Positions 1 through 7,683 of a DNA stretch of 26,251 nt are shown piece by piece. Every line of letters begins with the position of its first letter. The stretch's first letter is position 1. The stretch covers positions 1-26,251 of the forward strand of contig JAEZGQ010000003.1 of the NCBI GenBank assembly GCA_023416895.1. The letters are read 5' to 3'. Origin of the DNA: Bacillota bacterium. Its GTDB lineage: Bacteria > Bacillota > Clostridia > Christensenellales > CAG-138. Under the pieces are notes generated by a model that was given only the letters and a program-made list of their open reading frames with translations, was not told where the DNA came from and searched no databases. Position numbers and translations under genes: made by a program.

Positions 1-47
1 CGGCGGCAAAGCCGCCGACGCGGCTTCAAGTCCCTTCGAGCGTATAA

Positions 48-88
48 CCAAACAAAAAGAGCATCCATTGGATGCTCTTTTTGTTTGG
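48..88 (-). terminator. Terminator of tRNA-Leu (perfect inverted repeat)
   Basis: A perfect 19-bp inverted repeat (48-66 and 70-88) encloses a 3-base loop (67-69). The stem base is A/T rich, so each strand ends in a T-rich tract and the hairpin could stop transcription in both directions. On the minus strand the right arm contains the encoded CCA end of the tRNA (86-88), so tRNA 3' end and terminator overlap. Confidence 0.8.
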
Positions 89-168
89 TGCGGTCGATGG
101 GACTTGAACCCATACGGTCTCCCATACGCCCCTCAAACGTACGCGTCTGCCGATTCCGCCACGACCGC
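86..168 (-). tRNA. tRNA-Leu (anticodon GAG)
   Basis: On the minus strand a full class II tRNA can be folded. The 7-bp acceptor stem pairs 162-168 with 90-96, with discriminator A at 89 and CCA encoded at 86-88. The D-arm has the leucine-type GCGGAATCGGCAGACGC stretch (143-159). The anticodon stem pairs TACGT with GCGTA around the loop TTGAGGG, giving anticodon GAG at 132-134. A long variable arm follows, then a T-arm ATGGG-TTCAAGT-CCCAT. It reads CUU/CUC leucine codons. The plus strand shows no competing gene. Confidence 0.95.
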
Positions 169-197
169 AAAACGGTGCCGCTCGCGCGACAAAAACA

Positions 198-226
198 ATT
201 ATACTGGCTTCACCGCCGCTTGTCAA
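198..226 (-). promoter_or_regulatory. Consensus sigma-A promoter of tRNA-Leu
   Basis: Reading the minus strand, TTGACA (221-226) is followed by exactly 17 bases and then TATAAT (198-203). Both hexamers match the consensus perfectly. The -10 box lies about 30 bases upstream of the tRNA 5' end, and a T-rich stretch lies just upstream of the -35 box. This fits a strong stable-RNA promoter. Confidence 0.9.
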
Positions 227-367
227 CATAAAAAAGAGAGCCTCTTTTTATGGTGCGGTTTACATGCAAAGCTTTAAAAAACACCCGTTTTCCCTTAAAA
301 AGTCCTCTTAACCTCCGCAAAATTCACCGTTGTCCGCGAAAATTCCAAGCACATACACACGGCATTT

Positions 368-376
368 CATATTATA
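368..376 (+). promoter_or_regulatory. Candidate sporulation (sigma-K type) -10 element
   Basis: CATATTATA fits the sigma-K -10 consensus CATANNNTA and lies about 57 bases upstream of the cysteine-rich gene start at 425. A sigma-E-like CATACA also occurs at 352-357. No good -35 box is seen at the expected distance (CACA at 350-353 is too close). The call rests on the -10 match and the presence of sigK in the same window. Confidence 0.35.
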
Positions 377-424
377 TAACAAGCCTGCGCCTATTTTGGC
401 GTGAGAAAAGGAGAATTCAACTCA

Positions 425-1033
425 ATGAGTACAAGAATCAGTTATGGCAGAAACAACGGGAACGGAAGGGCTGGCGGTACCGCTCGTCCGAACGTAGCCG
501 CTCAGTCACAGGCCGCTGTGGAAATTGAGCAGAACGGCGTGGACGGCGGGTTTAAGTGCCGTGAAAAATGCGGCGATCTGAAAGCTAAGTTTTGCGAAAC
601 AGTAACGCTGCACGAATCGTTTGACGCAAGCAACATCACCCCCTCCTCCATTCGTATTAGCTATGATACCAATTTCCTCGGCTACACCCTTGAGGAGCTT
701 TCTGTGGATGCAAAGCTTCCCTGCGGCGGTTCCTGCCCCATCGAAGTGTTACGGGTGAGCCTTACAGGAGCCATTCCCTACATCGTCTCGGCGGGCCCCG
801 TAACAAGCACCTGCGGCAGCGGCACCTGCTTGAGCTGCCAAGGCGTCTGCATGGTGGATGAGGTCATTGGCTATCTGTGCAACGAGGAGGATCCGGACCT
901 GGAATCCCTCGGCTGTGCCAGCGTAACTCCCACCGTAGACATCGACGTGGAAAGATGCGGCTGTTCCAACAACACCAACGTAACCTTCCGCGGCGTGTTT
1001 GCTTTCTCCAACCTGCCCACAACCTTAGGCTGA
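425..1033 (+). CDS. Cysteine-rich protein of unknown function, possible spore-surface protein
   Basis: The product is 202 aa and I do not recognise its family. The start is the ATG at 425, preceded by AAAGGAG (407-413). It has no signal peptide and no membrane segment. Residues 1-40 are rich in Gly, Asn, Arg and Ala and look disordered. The rest has 13 cysteines (45, 49, 57, 100, 104, 130, 135, 138, 142, 152, 164, 178, 180), several in CxxxC or CxxC spacing. Cys-rich, non-secreted proteins of this size are common among spore coat and exosporium proteins of endospore formers, and a sigma-K-like -10 element precedes the gene. A spore-surface role is therefore inferred, not shown; a metal-binding protein is the alternative. 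It is a single gene ending in terminator-like hairpins. Confidence 0.75.
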   Translation: MSTRISYGRNNGNGRAGGTARPNVAAQSQAAVEIEQNGVDGGFKCREKCGDLKAKFCETVTLHESFDASNITPSSIRISYDTNFLGYTLEELSVDAKLPCGGSCPIEVLRVSLTGAIPYIVSAGPVTSTCGSGTCLSCQGVCMVDEVIGYLCNEEDPDLESLGCASVTPTVDIDVERCGCSNNTNVTFRGVFAFSNLPTTLG

Positions 1034-1050
1034 GGCCATACGGCATCGGC

Positions 1051-1076
1051 AAACAAAAAAGGCGGCCAAAGCCGCC
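1051..1076 (-). terminator. Rho-independent terminator of the aminotransferase gene
   Basis: On the minus strand the hairpin GGCGGC-loop-GCCGCC (1061-1076) is followed by TTTTTTGTTT (1051-1060). The position, about 100 bases past the aminotransferase stop, fits termination of that gene. The plus-strand tail is poor in T. Confidence 0.75.
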
Positions 1077-1083
1077 GTTTGGG

Positions 1084-1121
1084 TCATCGGCAAAGTTTTT
1101 GAAACTTTGCCGATGATTCTT
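1084..1121 (+). terminator. Terminator-like hairpin after the cysteine-rich gene
   Basis: A perfect 15-bp stem (1084-1098 with 1102-1116) has a 3-base loop and is followed on the plus strand by a short T-rich tail. It lies 50 bases past the stop of the cysteine-rich gene. The tail is weak, so it could also act as an RNA-stabilising stem. Confidence 0.5.
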
Positions 1122-1172
1122 TGATGGGTCAAGCTACTGCGCTTTCTTTGAAAGCCGCAGCGTGTTTCCGCC

Positions 1173-2342
1173 TTACAGGCTTTCAAGAAATACGCCGATA
1201 CGGCGCACGGCCTCCTTTAAATCCGCCATGCTGGTGGCGTAGCAGCAACGGACATAGCCTTCGCCGCTTGGCCCAAACGCGGTGCCCGGCACCACGCACA
1301 CGTCCTGCTGCGCCAAAAGCTTATCGCAGAAATCCTCCGAGGTAAGCCCGCTCTTTTTGATGCACGGGAACACGTAAAACGCGCCTTCGGGCTCGTTGCA
1401 GGTAAGCCCAAGCTCGTTGAAAGCATCCACAAGGTACCTGCGGCGTTTCGCATACTCGTCGAGCATGGCGTACATATCGCGCCACCCGTCCTCAAGCCCC
1501 TGCTCAAGCGCAGCAATCGCCGCGTACTGGCCGGGTGTGGGCGCGGAAAGCATGGTGAGCTGGTGAATCTTCGTCATGGCGGAAATGAGTTCCCTGGGGC
1601 CTGCGGCAAAGCCAACGCGCCAGCCCGTCATAGAGAAGGACTTGGAGAACCCGTTAAGTACAATGGTGCGCTCCCACATATCGGGAAGCGTGGCGATGGA
1701 AGCATGATGCTTGCCGTTGTAGGTAAGCTCGGAATAAATTTCGTCGGAAACGATCATGATGTCCGTGCCGCGTACAAGCTCGGCGATCTTTTCAAGGTCC
1801 TCACGCTCCATGATGCCGCCCGTGGGGTTGTTGGGGAACGGCAAAAGCAGCGCCTTGGTCTTTGGCGTGATGGCCGCCTTCAGCGCCTCCGGCGTAAGCT
1901 TGAAGCGGTTTTCCTGCGTGGTGATGACCGGCACCGGCACCCCGCCCGCGAATTGGATGCTTGGAAGGTATGCAACATAGGTGGGTTCCGGCACAATTAC
2001 CTCATCGCCCGGGTTGATGATCGCCCGAAACGCGAGGTCGATTGCCTGGCTTGCTCCCACCGTAACGAGGATGTTCGGCACTTCATAGGTAAGCGAACAG
2101 CGTTCCTTAAGATATTTGACGATCAGTTCGCGAAGCTCCGGTATACCCGAGTTGGAGGAATACGGAATGCGCCCCTTGGAGAGCTTTTCGAGCGCGGCGC
2201 TTCTGATGCGCTCCGGCGTTGGAAAATCGGGTTCGCCCACGCCAAGGCTGATGGTTTTATCCGTAAGCAAATCGAAATACTTGCGGATGCCCGACGGCGG
2301 TACGCGCTGCACGGTGTTGCAGATGATCTTCGAGTAATCCAT
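1173..2342 (-). CDS. Class I/II PLP-dependent aminotransferase (PatA-like)
   Basis: The product is 389 aa, usual for fold-type I aminotransferases of subgroup I-gamma. It is cytosolic and transfers amino groups between an amino acid and a 2-oxo acid using pyridoxal phosphate. Visible motifs are GEPDFPTP near 36-43, NNPTGG (171-176), SDEIYSELTY (199-208, with cofactor-contacting Asp200 and Tyr203), the Schiff-base Lys234 in GFSKSFSMTGWRVG, and the carboxylate-binding Arg365 near the C terminus. The overall pattern resembles Bacillus PatA (aspartate, alanine or N-acetyl-diaminopimelate type), but the substrate cannot be read from sequence. The ATG start is preceded by AAAGGGG. It lies 227 bases downstream of the VanW-family gene and may have its own promoter. 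Confidence 0.92.
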   Translation of the reverse strand: MDYSKIICNTVQRVPPSGIRKYFDLLTDKTISLGVGEPDFPTPERIRSAALEKLSKGRIPYSSNSGIPELRELIVKYLKERCSLTYEVPNILVTVGASQAIDLAFRAIINPGDEVIVPEPTYVAYLPSIQFAGGVPVPVITTQENRFKLTPEALKAAITPKTKALLLPFPNNPTGGIMEREDLEKIAELVRGTDIMIVSDEIYSELTYNGKHHASIATLPDMWERTIVLNGFSKSFSMTGWRVGFAAGPRELISAMTKIHQLTMLSAPTPGQYAAIAALEQGLEDGWRDMYAMLDEYAKRRRYLVDAFNELGLTCNEPEGAFYVFPCIKKSGLTSEDFCDKLLAQQDVCVVPGTAFGPSGEGYVRCCYATSMADLKEAVRRIGVFLESL

Positions 2343-2569
2343 GTTTGTTCCCCTTTCGGAAGCATGAAGTTATAAAGCCGCCTGTTTTCCGCGGCAGAAG
2401 CATAACACGCCAATCCGTGTTCGGATCGATTCGTTATGCTAAAACACGAGATCACCTTGCAACAGCAAAACCGCCCCGTAAGCACCACGACGGAACATAA
2501 TATGCTAAAAAGTACATCATGCCGCCTCTGCTCCAGGGCGATTGATTATAATAAAAGATTCATTTCTTT

Positions 2570-4108
2570 CTATGCACCGGGAATAATCGGCTTTGGTAAG
2601 GTGGCGGGCCCTGTTCCCACAGTCGTTTTTCCCTGAACCGCACGATAGGTATCGGTGTAGAGCTCTTCTGTTTCAACGACCTCGCCATTTACAAGCTTAT
2701 CGCGGTAAGCAATCGCAACATAGCCGGTACGGGATACAATTTCCTTATATTCAAAGCCTGTCGGCCACTCGGGATTTTCGGTAACAACGGTTTCCTTGGG
2801 CTCTATGGTTTGCTTGGTAACGCCGCGAGCCTGATAGGTAACACCTTCGGGCAGCGGAGCGCCGTAGATGTACACAGTCATAGTATAATCCTCATCATTG
2901 GCGTAAGCAAATATATAAATCGGAGCGGTACTGTTGTTGGTAAAAATCAGGTTTTTACCGCCCGTGCTCACGGTTGCATCAAGCCCGTAATCGGCATAAT
3001 GCGAAGGCCACGAATGGTGATGGCGCTCCACCATGGCAACTTCGGGGCCGCTGCATAAAAGAGCGTTGTAAAGCGTGGTCGATACCTGGCAAATACCACC
3101 GCCCGCCTGCATTTCGTAGCTGTTACCGTTGACGATGCCCGGCGCAAGCGGCCAGCCGCCCTCTTCGGTACGCGGGCCGATGTATTCGTTAAAGTCGAGC
3201 GTGGCACCCGCTTGCACCACAGCGCCGTTTAAAATGTTGGCCGCCTTGCGTATGTTTGCACGCCGGTTGGGCGCTTTGAGGCTGCTCGAAGAGCCGTATT
3301 CGGTTTGGAAGGTGGAGCGAAGCTGCGTATTTGCCTTTACCCATTCCACATTGTGCTCGGGCTCGGTCAAAACAAGATCGGCATCAAGCTCCGCCGTATA
3401 GTTGCCGGCCTTGATTTGATCGGCAATGCTAACAACAAGTGCCTGCTCGTCAAGAAGGTAGCCAGCCTCACCTTCATGGAAGGTGAATTCCGGCGCCTCT
3501 GACCAGGCATTTGGCTCCGCGTAAGGCTCGCTGGGCTCGGTGTTGATCGCGTTGCCGATGGCTGCCACAAAGGTTGAAAGCTTGCTTTCGGAGGGCTGTA
3601 CGGTTACGGTGAAGTTTCGTCCGCTTTCGGCAATTTCCTTTTGAATGGCTTGATTGTTGACGTAGGAATCCGAGCGGCCAAGCTTGAGTGCTTCTACAAG
3701 CACCGCATCAAGGTCGCTGTTCAGTTCAAGATCGGGCGCGGTCAAAAGCCACAGCGAAGCGCCATGGCGGATGGTGATGTTGATGGCGCGCGCTTGCGCT
3801 TCGATTTGCGGGAGCAGCAAATCACGGGCAGCCGAATAGGAAAGGCCGCTCACATTTTGGTTGTTGATGGTGATGCCTTCAAAAAAGGTCGCTTCGTTGA
3901 TGTAAACGGCGGAATCCTCCGCCTGGGGTACGCCAAAAAGAAGCTGCGCAAGCGCAGCCAGAACCAATAGGCCCAGCAGCACCACAAAAACCCTTCGCGT
4001 TTTAAAAATAAGTGCGGACAGCTTTGTGCGCTTGCTCTTGCGGCCTCCGCCCTGTTTTATCGGTTTGTTTGCGGCCGAATCGCCGCGGCTGATGCGTGTT
4101 GTTTCCAT
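2570..4108 (-). CDS. Membrane-anchored VanW-family protein with C-terminal G5-like domain
   Basis: The product is 512 aa. A basic cytoplasmic N terminus (1-38) leads into one membrane segment (about 39-60); the rest should lie outside the membrane. Residues about 65-250 resemble the peptidoglycan-binding-like repeats found before VanW domains. The VanW domain spans about 262-412 and has the signature GGGICQVSTTLYNAL (337-350) and a His-rich stretch (362-370). Residues about 420-495 look like a G5 domain. The architecture matches YoaR-type proteins of Bacillota. The biochemical function of VanW is unknown, but linkage with peptidoglycan is usual; vancomycin resistance should not be inferred from the name. 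The ATG is preceded by AAGGAG, and a good sigma-A promoter lies upstream. Confidence 0.9.
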   Translation of the reverse strand: METTRISRGDSAANKPIKQGGGRKSKRTKLSALIFKTRRVFVVLLGLLVLAALAQLLFGVPQAEDSAVYINEATFFEGITINNQNVSGLSYSAARDLLLPQIEAQARAINITIRHGASLWLLTAPDLELNSDLDAVLVEALKLGRSDSYVNNQAIQKEIAESGRNFTVTVQPSESKLSTFVAAIGNAINTEPSEPYAEPNAWSEAPEFTFHEGEAGYLLDEQALVVSIADQIKAGNYTAELDADLVLTEPEHNVEWVKANTQLRSTFQTEYGSSSSLKAPNRRANIRKAANILNGAVVQAGATLDFNEYIGPRTEEGGWPLAPGIVNGNSYEMQAGGGICQVSTTLYNALLCSGPEVAMVERHHHSWPSHYADYGLDATVSTGGKNLIFTNNSTAPIYIFAYANDEDYTMTVYIYGAPLPEGVTYQARGVTKQTIEPKETVVTENPEWPTGFEYKEIVSRTGYVAIAYRDKLVNGEVVETEELYTDTYRAVQGKTTVGTGPATLPKPIIPGA

Positions 4109-4138
4109 AGTTTATAGCTCGCTCCTTACAACGGTTTC

Positions 4139-4167
4139 ATTATACCGTAAACAGGGAAGCCGAACAA
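4139..4167 (-). promoter_or_regulatory. Sigma-A promoter of the VanW-family gene
   Basis: On the minus strand TTGTTC (4162-4167), 17 bases and TATAAT (4139-4144) precede the VanW-family start at 4108 by about 30 bases. Spacing is ideal and the -10 box is perfect. Confidence 0.8.
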
Positions 4168-4295
4168 GGCAAGAAAATTAACAAACCATGAAACTTGTGC
4201 GCTAGATGATGTAACGCAGGTGCCTATTTTCGAGCTTCCGCACCGCTTTATGCCGCGCAAACCGCCTATGCGATATGGAAACGCCGAGGTTAAAT

Positions 4296-4318
4296 ATGCC
4301 GCTCGTGGCGGCATTTTT
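4296..4318 (+). terminator. Orphan rho-independent terminator
   Basis: Stem ATGCCGC (4296-4302) pairs with GCGGCAT (4308-4314) over a 5-base loop and runs into TTTTT. It points along the plus strand but lies in a divergent intergenic region with no plus-strand gene upstream. It may end a short untranslated RNA or an early transcript. Confidence 0.5.
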
Positions 4319-4400
4319 GCCGCCGGTTTGACGCACAGGCTGTCAAATTAAAGCACGCAGGGAACTTACGAATCACCGAACGCCAAAAGGAGAGTTTACG

Positions 4401-4541
4401 ATGGGCGCAAAGCACCTATGCGGCTTGTTATTCCCAAAATTGGATAGTATAATGAGAAAAGAAAAAGTTTGTCCGCCCACGCGGCGGATAAGGGAGGCAC
4501 TTTGGCATCAAAGCTTAAAATCATACCGCTTGGCGGCGTAG
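4401..4541 (+). CDS. Possible 46-residue leader ORF overlapping the RNase J start
   Basis: An ATG at 4401 is preceded by AAAAGGAGAG (4385-4394) at ideal spacing. The frame stays open for 46 codons to TAG at 4539-4541, overlapping the first 40 bases of the RNase J gene in another frame. However, the RNase J promoter lies inside it (4425-4453), so it would need an upstream transcript. The peptide has no recognised motif. It is probably a chance frame, but the ribosome-binding site is better than expected. Confidence 0.2.
   Translation: MGAKHLCGLLFPKLDSIMRKEKVCPPTRRIREALWHQSLKSYRLAA
4425..4453 (+). promoter_or_regulatory. Sigma-A promoter of the RNase J operon
   Basis: TTGTTA (4425-4430), 17 bases and TATAAT (4448-4453) lie about 48 bases upstream of the RNase J start codon. 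It probably drives the whole operon to the terminator at 8962. Confidence 0.82.
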
Positions 4542-6154
4542 GCGAAATCGGCAAAAACATGACCGTTATCGAATACGGTAAGGATATTGTCCTTGTAGAC
4601 TGCGGCCTTATTTTCCCCGACGACGACATGCCGGGCATCGATCTTGTAATCCCCGATATGAGCTACCTTGAAAAAAATGCCGAAAAGCTGCGCGCCATCC
4701 TTGTGACCCATGGACACGAGGATCACATCGGCGCGCTTCCCTTTGCGCTCAAGCAGTTTAACGTGCCCGTATATGGCACAAAACTCACCGTTGCACTCAT
4801 TGAACACAAGCTTGAGGAAGAGCATGTAACGGGTGCGCAGCTCAACCGCATCAGCCCGGGCGACAGCGTACACCTTGGCTGCTTCAATGTGGAGTTTATC
4901 AAGGTGAGCCATTCCATTGCGGGTGCGGTGGGGCTTGCCATTACCACTCCCATCGGCACTGTCATCCATACGGGCGACTTTAAGGTGGACTATACACCTA
5001 TCGACGGCGAACCCATCGACCTTGCCCGTTTTGCGCATTATGGCACCAAAGGCGTGCTCGCTTTGATGAGCGACAGCACCAACGTAGAGCTTTCCGGCCA
5101 CACGCAATCCGAACGCGAAATCGGCAAAACCTTCGAGCACTATTTTGAGCTTGCGCGCGGGCGGGTGATCGTTTCCACCTTCGCCTCCAACATCTACCGC
5201 ATCCAGCAGGTGGCGGACGTTGCGCTTGCAAACGGCAGAGTGATTTGCTTCCAAGGGCGAAGCATGGTGAACATCGCCAGAATCGCCTCGGAGCTTGGAT
5301 ATTTAAACATCCCCGAGGAAAGCGTTGTTGAGGTGGAGCAACTCAAAAACTACCGCGACACACAGGTGTGCGTGATCACCACCGGCAGTCAGGGCGAGCC
5401 CATGAGCGGGCTTTCCCGCATGGCAAACTCCTCGCACAGGCTCATCATCAACAAAGACGATACCGTGATCATTTCCGCTTCCGCCATTCCCGGCAACGAG
5501 GTGTATGTTTCGCGCATCATCAACCAGCTTTACGCGCACGGCGCAAACGTGGTATACGACCGCATGGCGGATGTTCACGTTTCCGGCCACGCGCGCCGCG
5601 AGGAGCTGCGGCTCATGTTCGCGCTCACAAAGCCCAAATACTTCATTCCCGTGCACGGCGAAATGCGTCACCTTTACCAGCATGCGAACCTCGCGGCCGA
5701 AATGGGCGTTGACCGGGAAAATATCTTTATTGCCGAACTTGGAAGCGTAATTGAACTCACGCGCCAGCGCGGTAGAATTACGGGTCTGGTGCCTGCCGGC
5801 AGTGTGATGATCGACGGCAACGGCGTGGGCGACATCGGAAGCGTGGTTTTGCGCGACCGCCGCATCCTCTCAGAAGATGGGCTTTTCACCGTGGTAATCA
5901 CCATCAAAAAGCAAACGGGCGAGCTTTTGTCCACGCCAGAAATCGTTTCGCGCGGGTTTGTGTATGTAAAAAGCTCTGAGGAGCTTTTGAGCGAGTCGCG
6001 CGTGTTTGTAAAAGAGCTTGCGTCGCAGTTTGCGCTCTCGCAAAAATCCGAATGGTCGTCCGTTAAAAACAACATCCGCGCGCAGCTTAAGAACTTTCTC
6101 TATAACAAAACAAAACGCCGCCCCATGATTTTGGTCATTACTACCGAGGTATAA
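4502..6154 (+). CDS. rnj: Ribonuclease J
   Basis: The product is 550 aa, usual for RNase J. This metallo-beta-lactamase/beta-CASP enzyme matures and degrades RNA as an endonuclease and 5'-3' exonuclease in the cytosol. The zinc-binding motif THGHEDH supplies His70, His72, Asp74 and His75. Further motifs are SHSIAGAVG, HTGDFK, the beta-CASP stretch SDSTN, and HVSGHARREEL followed by PVHGEMRHL. The C-terminal RNase J domain follows from about 455. The start chosen is TTG at 4502, with AGGGAGG at 4491-4497. A TTG at 4469 in the same frame has no ribosome-binding site and would add an unlikely 11 residues. It is the first gene of an operon with the YheA/YlbF-family gene 16 bases downstream. Confidence 0.95.
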   Translation: MASKLKIIPLGGVGEIGKNMTVIEYGKDIVLVDCGLIFPDDDMPGIDLVIPDMSYLEKNAEKLRAILVTHGHEDHIGALPFALKQFNVPVYGTKLTVALIEHKLEEEHVTGAQLNRISPGDSVHLGCFNVEFIKVSHSIAGAVGLAITTPIGTVIHTGDFKVDYTPIDGEPIDLARFAHYGTKGVLALMSDSTNVELSGHTQSEREIGKTFEHYFELARGRVIVSTFASNIYRIQQVADVALANGRVICFQGRSMVNIARIASELGYLNIPEESVVEVEQLKNYRDTQVCVITTGSQGEPMSGLSRMANSSHRLIINKDDTVIISASAIPGNEVYVSRIINQLYAHGANVVYDRMADVHVSGHARREELRLMFALTKPKYFIPVHGEMRHLYQHANLAAEMGVDRENIFIAELGSVIELTRQRGRITGLVPAGSVMIDGNGVGDIGSVVLRDRRILSEDGLFTVVITIKKQTGELLSTPEIVSRGFVYVKSSEELLSESRVFVKELASQFALSQKSEWSSVKNNIRAQLKNFLYNKTKRRPMILVITTEV

Positions 6155-6170
6155 GGAGGTATTTTAAAAG

Positions 6171-6512
6171 ATGATTTACGACAAGGCAAGAGAACTCGCT
6201 GCCATGCTCAAAAACAGCGACGAATACAAAACCTACACAAAACTCAAAGAAGGCGCAACCGCAAACGAAACCACCAAGGCGCTCATCAAGGAGTACCACC
6301 AACTGCAATTTCGCGCACAATCCGCTGCGATGAGCGGCAAAAAGGATGACGAAACCCTTGAAAGGCTTCAAAAAGTAGGCGAAATTTTGCAGCTCAACCG
6401 CGAGGCATCCGAGTTTTTGCTGGCGGAATACCGCCTGAACATCATGCTTTCCGACGTTTATAAAATACTCGCCGAGGCGATTGACGTTGACCTTGGCATG
6501 CTGGAGGACTAA
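6171..6512 (+). CDS. YheA/YmcA/YlbF-family small helical protein
   Basis: The product is 113 aa and all alpha-helical by appearance, with many Lys, Glu, Gln and Leu. Length and pattern match the com_YlbF superfamily: a DKARELAAMLKNSDEY helix, then a central KEYHQLQFRAQ helix, then a C-terminal EASEFLLAEYRLNIMLSDV helix. In Bacillus, YlbF and YmcA work with YaaT to guide RNase Y and affect competence, sporulation and biofilm; the function of the YheA branch is poorly known. Length (about 115 rather than 145) points to the YheA branch. AAGGAGGT overlaps the RNase J stop codon and the MltG start follows one base past its own stop, so it is translated within the operon. Confidence 0.85.
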   Translation: MIYDKARELAAMLKNSDEYKTYTKLKEGATANETTKALIKEYHQLQFRAQSAAMSGKKDDETLERLQKVGEILQLNREASEFLLAEYRLNIMLSDVYKILAEAIDVDLGMLED

Positions 6513-6513
6513 C

Positions 6514-7683
6514 GTGCCCAATTCAAACGAGCACCCGCGTGAAACTGCCCGCAGCGGTGAAAAAAGGCGCCCGCGCAACCGAACGTGGCGCGTGTTTCGC
6601 CCTGTGCTTATTTTTCTCATCAGCATCGGCACATGCGCGCTGATCGGCTTCGTCGGCGTGAACAAGCTGCTCGACGAGTTCGCGCGCCCCGTGAACAGCA
6701 ACGACGCGACACCCATTACCATAACCATTCCGAGCGGCTCCGCGGCATCGACCATTGCGAAAATTCTTTATGACGCGGGCGGCGAAGGCCAGGTAGGCTT
6801 AATTAAGAGCAAGGCCGCGTTCAGCATTTATGTTGACTTCACGGGCAAGTCGAGCAAACTCAAGGCCGGCACCTACATCCTTTCGCGCAACATGGACATC
6901 CCACAGATCGTAGACGAGATTTGCAAGGGTAACCCTGCGCGTCAGGAGGTACGCTTCACCATCGCCGAGGGCATGGACATTGAGGCGGTTGCTGCAAAGC
7001 TTGAAGCCGACGGCGTCATCAAAAGCGCCGATACGTTCCTTGCGCTTTGCAAGACCGGTTCGGAGTTTATGGATTACTCGTTTGTCACAGCAATCCCTGT
7101 AAATCACGAGCAGGCACGCGACTATGTGCTGGAGGGCTACCTTTTCCCCGATACCTACAATGTGTATTCGGATACCACCGAAAAGGCGGTTATCTTAAAA
7201 ATGCTCATGCAATTTTTCAACGTGTTCAGTGACGATTATGTTGAGCGCGCAGCAGAGCTTAACATGAGCATCGACGACATCGTTACACTCGCCTCGTTGA
7301 TTGAAAAAGAAGCAAAGCCTTTGGACTTCAACAAGGTTTCCGCCGTTTTCTACAACCGCATGGCGGCGGAGATGAACCTTGGCTCCGATGCACCGCTTCG
7401 CTACATTTTTAAAACCAATACGCTGCAATTTACGAGTGCACAGCTCAGAGACCCGTCGCTTTACAACACGCATGTCTACAAAGGGCTGCCGCTTGGTCCG
7501 ATTACCAACCCCGGCAGGGCAGCCATTGAAGCCGCGCTCTACCCCGATACAGATTTTATCAACGAGGGCTACTTGTACTTCTGCCTGAAGGATCCCACGA
7601 CCGGCGAACTCGTGTACGCCAAAACGCTCGAGGAACACCAGGCAAACGTAGACAAATACAGCCCGCTTTGGGAGAACGGATGA
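6514..7683 (+). CDS. mltG: Endolytic murein transglycosylase MltG
   Basis: The product is 389 aa. It is an inner-membrane enzyme that cuts nascent peptidoglycan strands and limits their length. A basic N terminus is followed by one membrane segment (about 28-50). A LysM-like region (about 65-140) precedes the YceG/MltG catalytic domain. Family motifs are EGYLFPDTY (207-215) and ASLIEKEA, in which Glu264 matches the catalytic Glu. The start is GTG at 6514, one base past the previous stop, with GGAGG at 6503-6507. Its stop overlaps the next start (ATGA), so coupling is likely. In Bacillus, mltG (yrrL) also lies near U32 genes, with an O-methyltransferase gene between; that gene is absent here. 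Confidence 0.94.
   Translation: MPNSNEHPRETARSGEKRRPRNRTWRVFRPVLIFLISIGTCALIGFVGVNKLLDEFARPVNSNDATPITITIPSGSAASTIAKILYDAGGEGQVGLIKSKAAFSIYVDFTGKSSKLKAGTYILSRNMDIPQIVDEICKGNPARQEVRFTIAEGMDIEAVAAKLEADGVIKSADTFLALCKTGSEFMDYSFVTAIPVNHEQARDYVLEGYLFPDTYNVYSDTTEKAVILKMLMQFFNVFSDDYVERAAELNMSIDDIVTLASLIEKEAKPLDFNKVSAVFYNRMAAEMNLGSDAPLRYIFKTNTLQFTSAQLRDPSLYNTHVYKGLPLGPITNPGRAAIEAALYPDTDFINEGYLYFCLKDPTTGELVYAKTLEEHQANVDKYSPLWENG

Larger units (their letters stand above)
4109..4501. other. Divergent intergenic region with two promoters and an orphan terminator
   Basis: This 393-base region separates the VanW gene (minus) from RNase J (plus). It holds a sigma-A promoter for each gene and a plus-strand terminator-like hairpin (4296-4318) with no gene before it. 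It also holds a 46-codon reading frame with a good ribosome-binding site (4401-4541). No recognised riboswitch or known small RNA family could be identified by eye. Confidence 0.7.

Noticed and set aside
1..47. Hairpin CGGCGGC-AAA-GCCGCCG followed by tRNA-like TTCAAGTCC and a CCA at 48-50, resembling the end of a second tRNA on the plus strand
   Set aside because: The flanking bases do not form a T-stem or an acceptor stem, and the CCA is explained by the symmetry of the terminator.
1563..2375. Long plus-strand open frame opposite the aminotransferase
   Set aside because: It has no ribosome-binding site and no family resemblance, while the opposite strand carries all aminotransferase motifs. 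Its openness follows from codon bias.
2343..2569. TATAAT on the minus strand (2545-2550) and small hairpins before the aminotransferase, considered as promoter, T-box or attenuator
   Set aside because: No matching -35 box is present, no T-box signature is visible, and the hairpins are short with poor T tails.
4508..5254. Long minus-strand open frame opposite RNase J
   Set aside because: It is antisense to the catalytic core of RNase J and has no recognisable domain or start signal.
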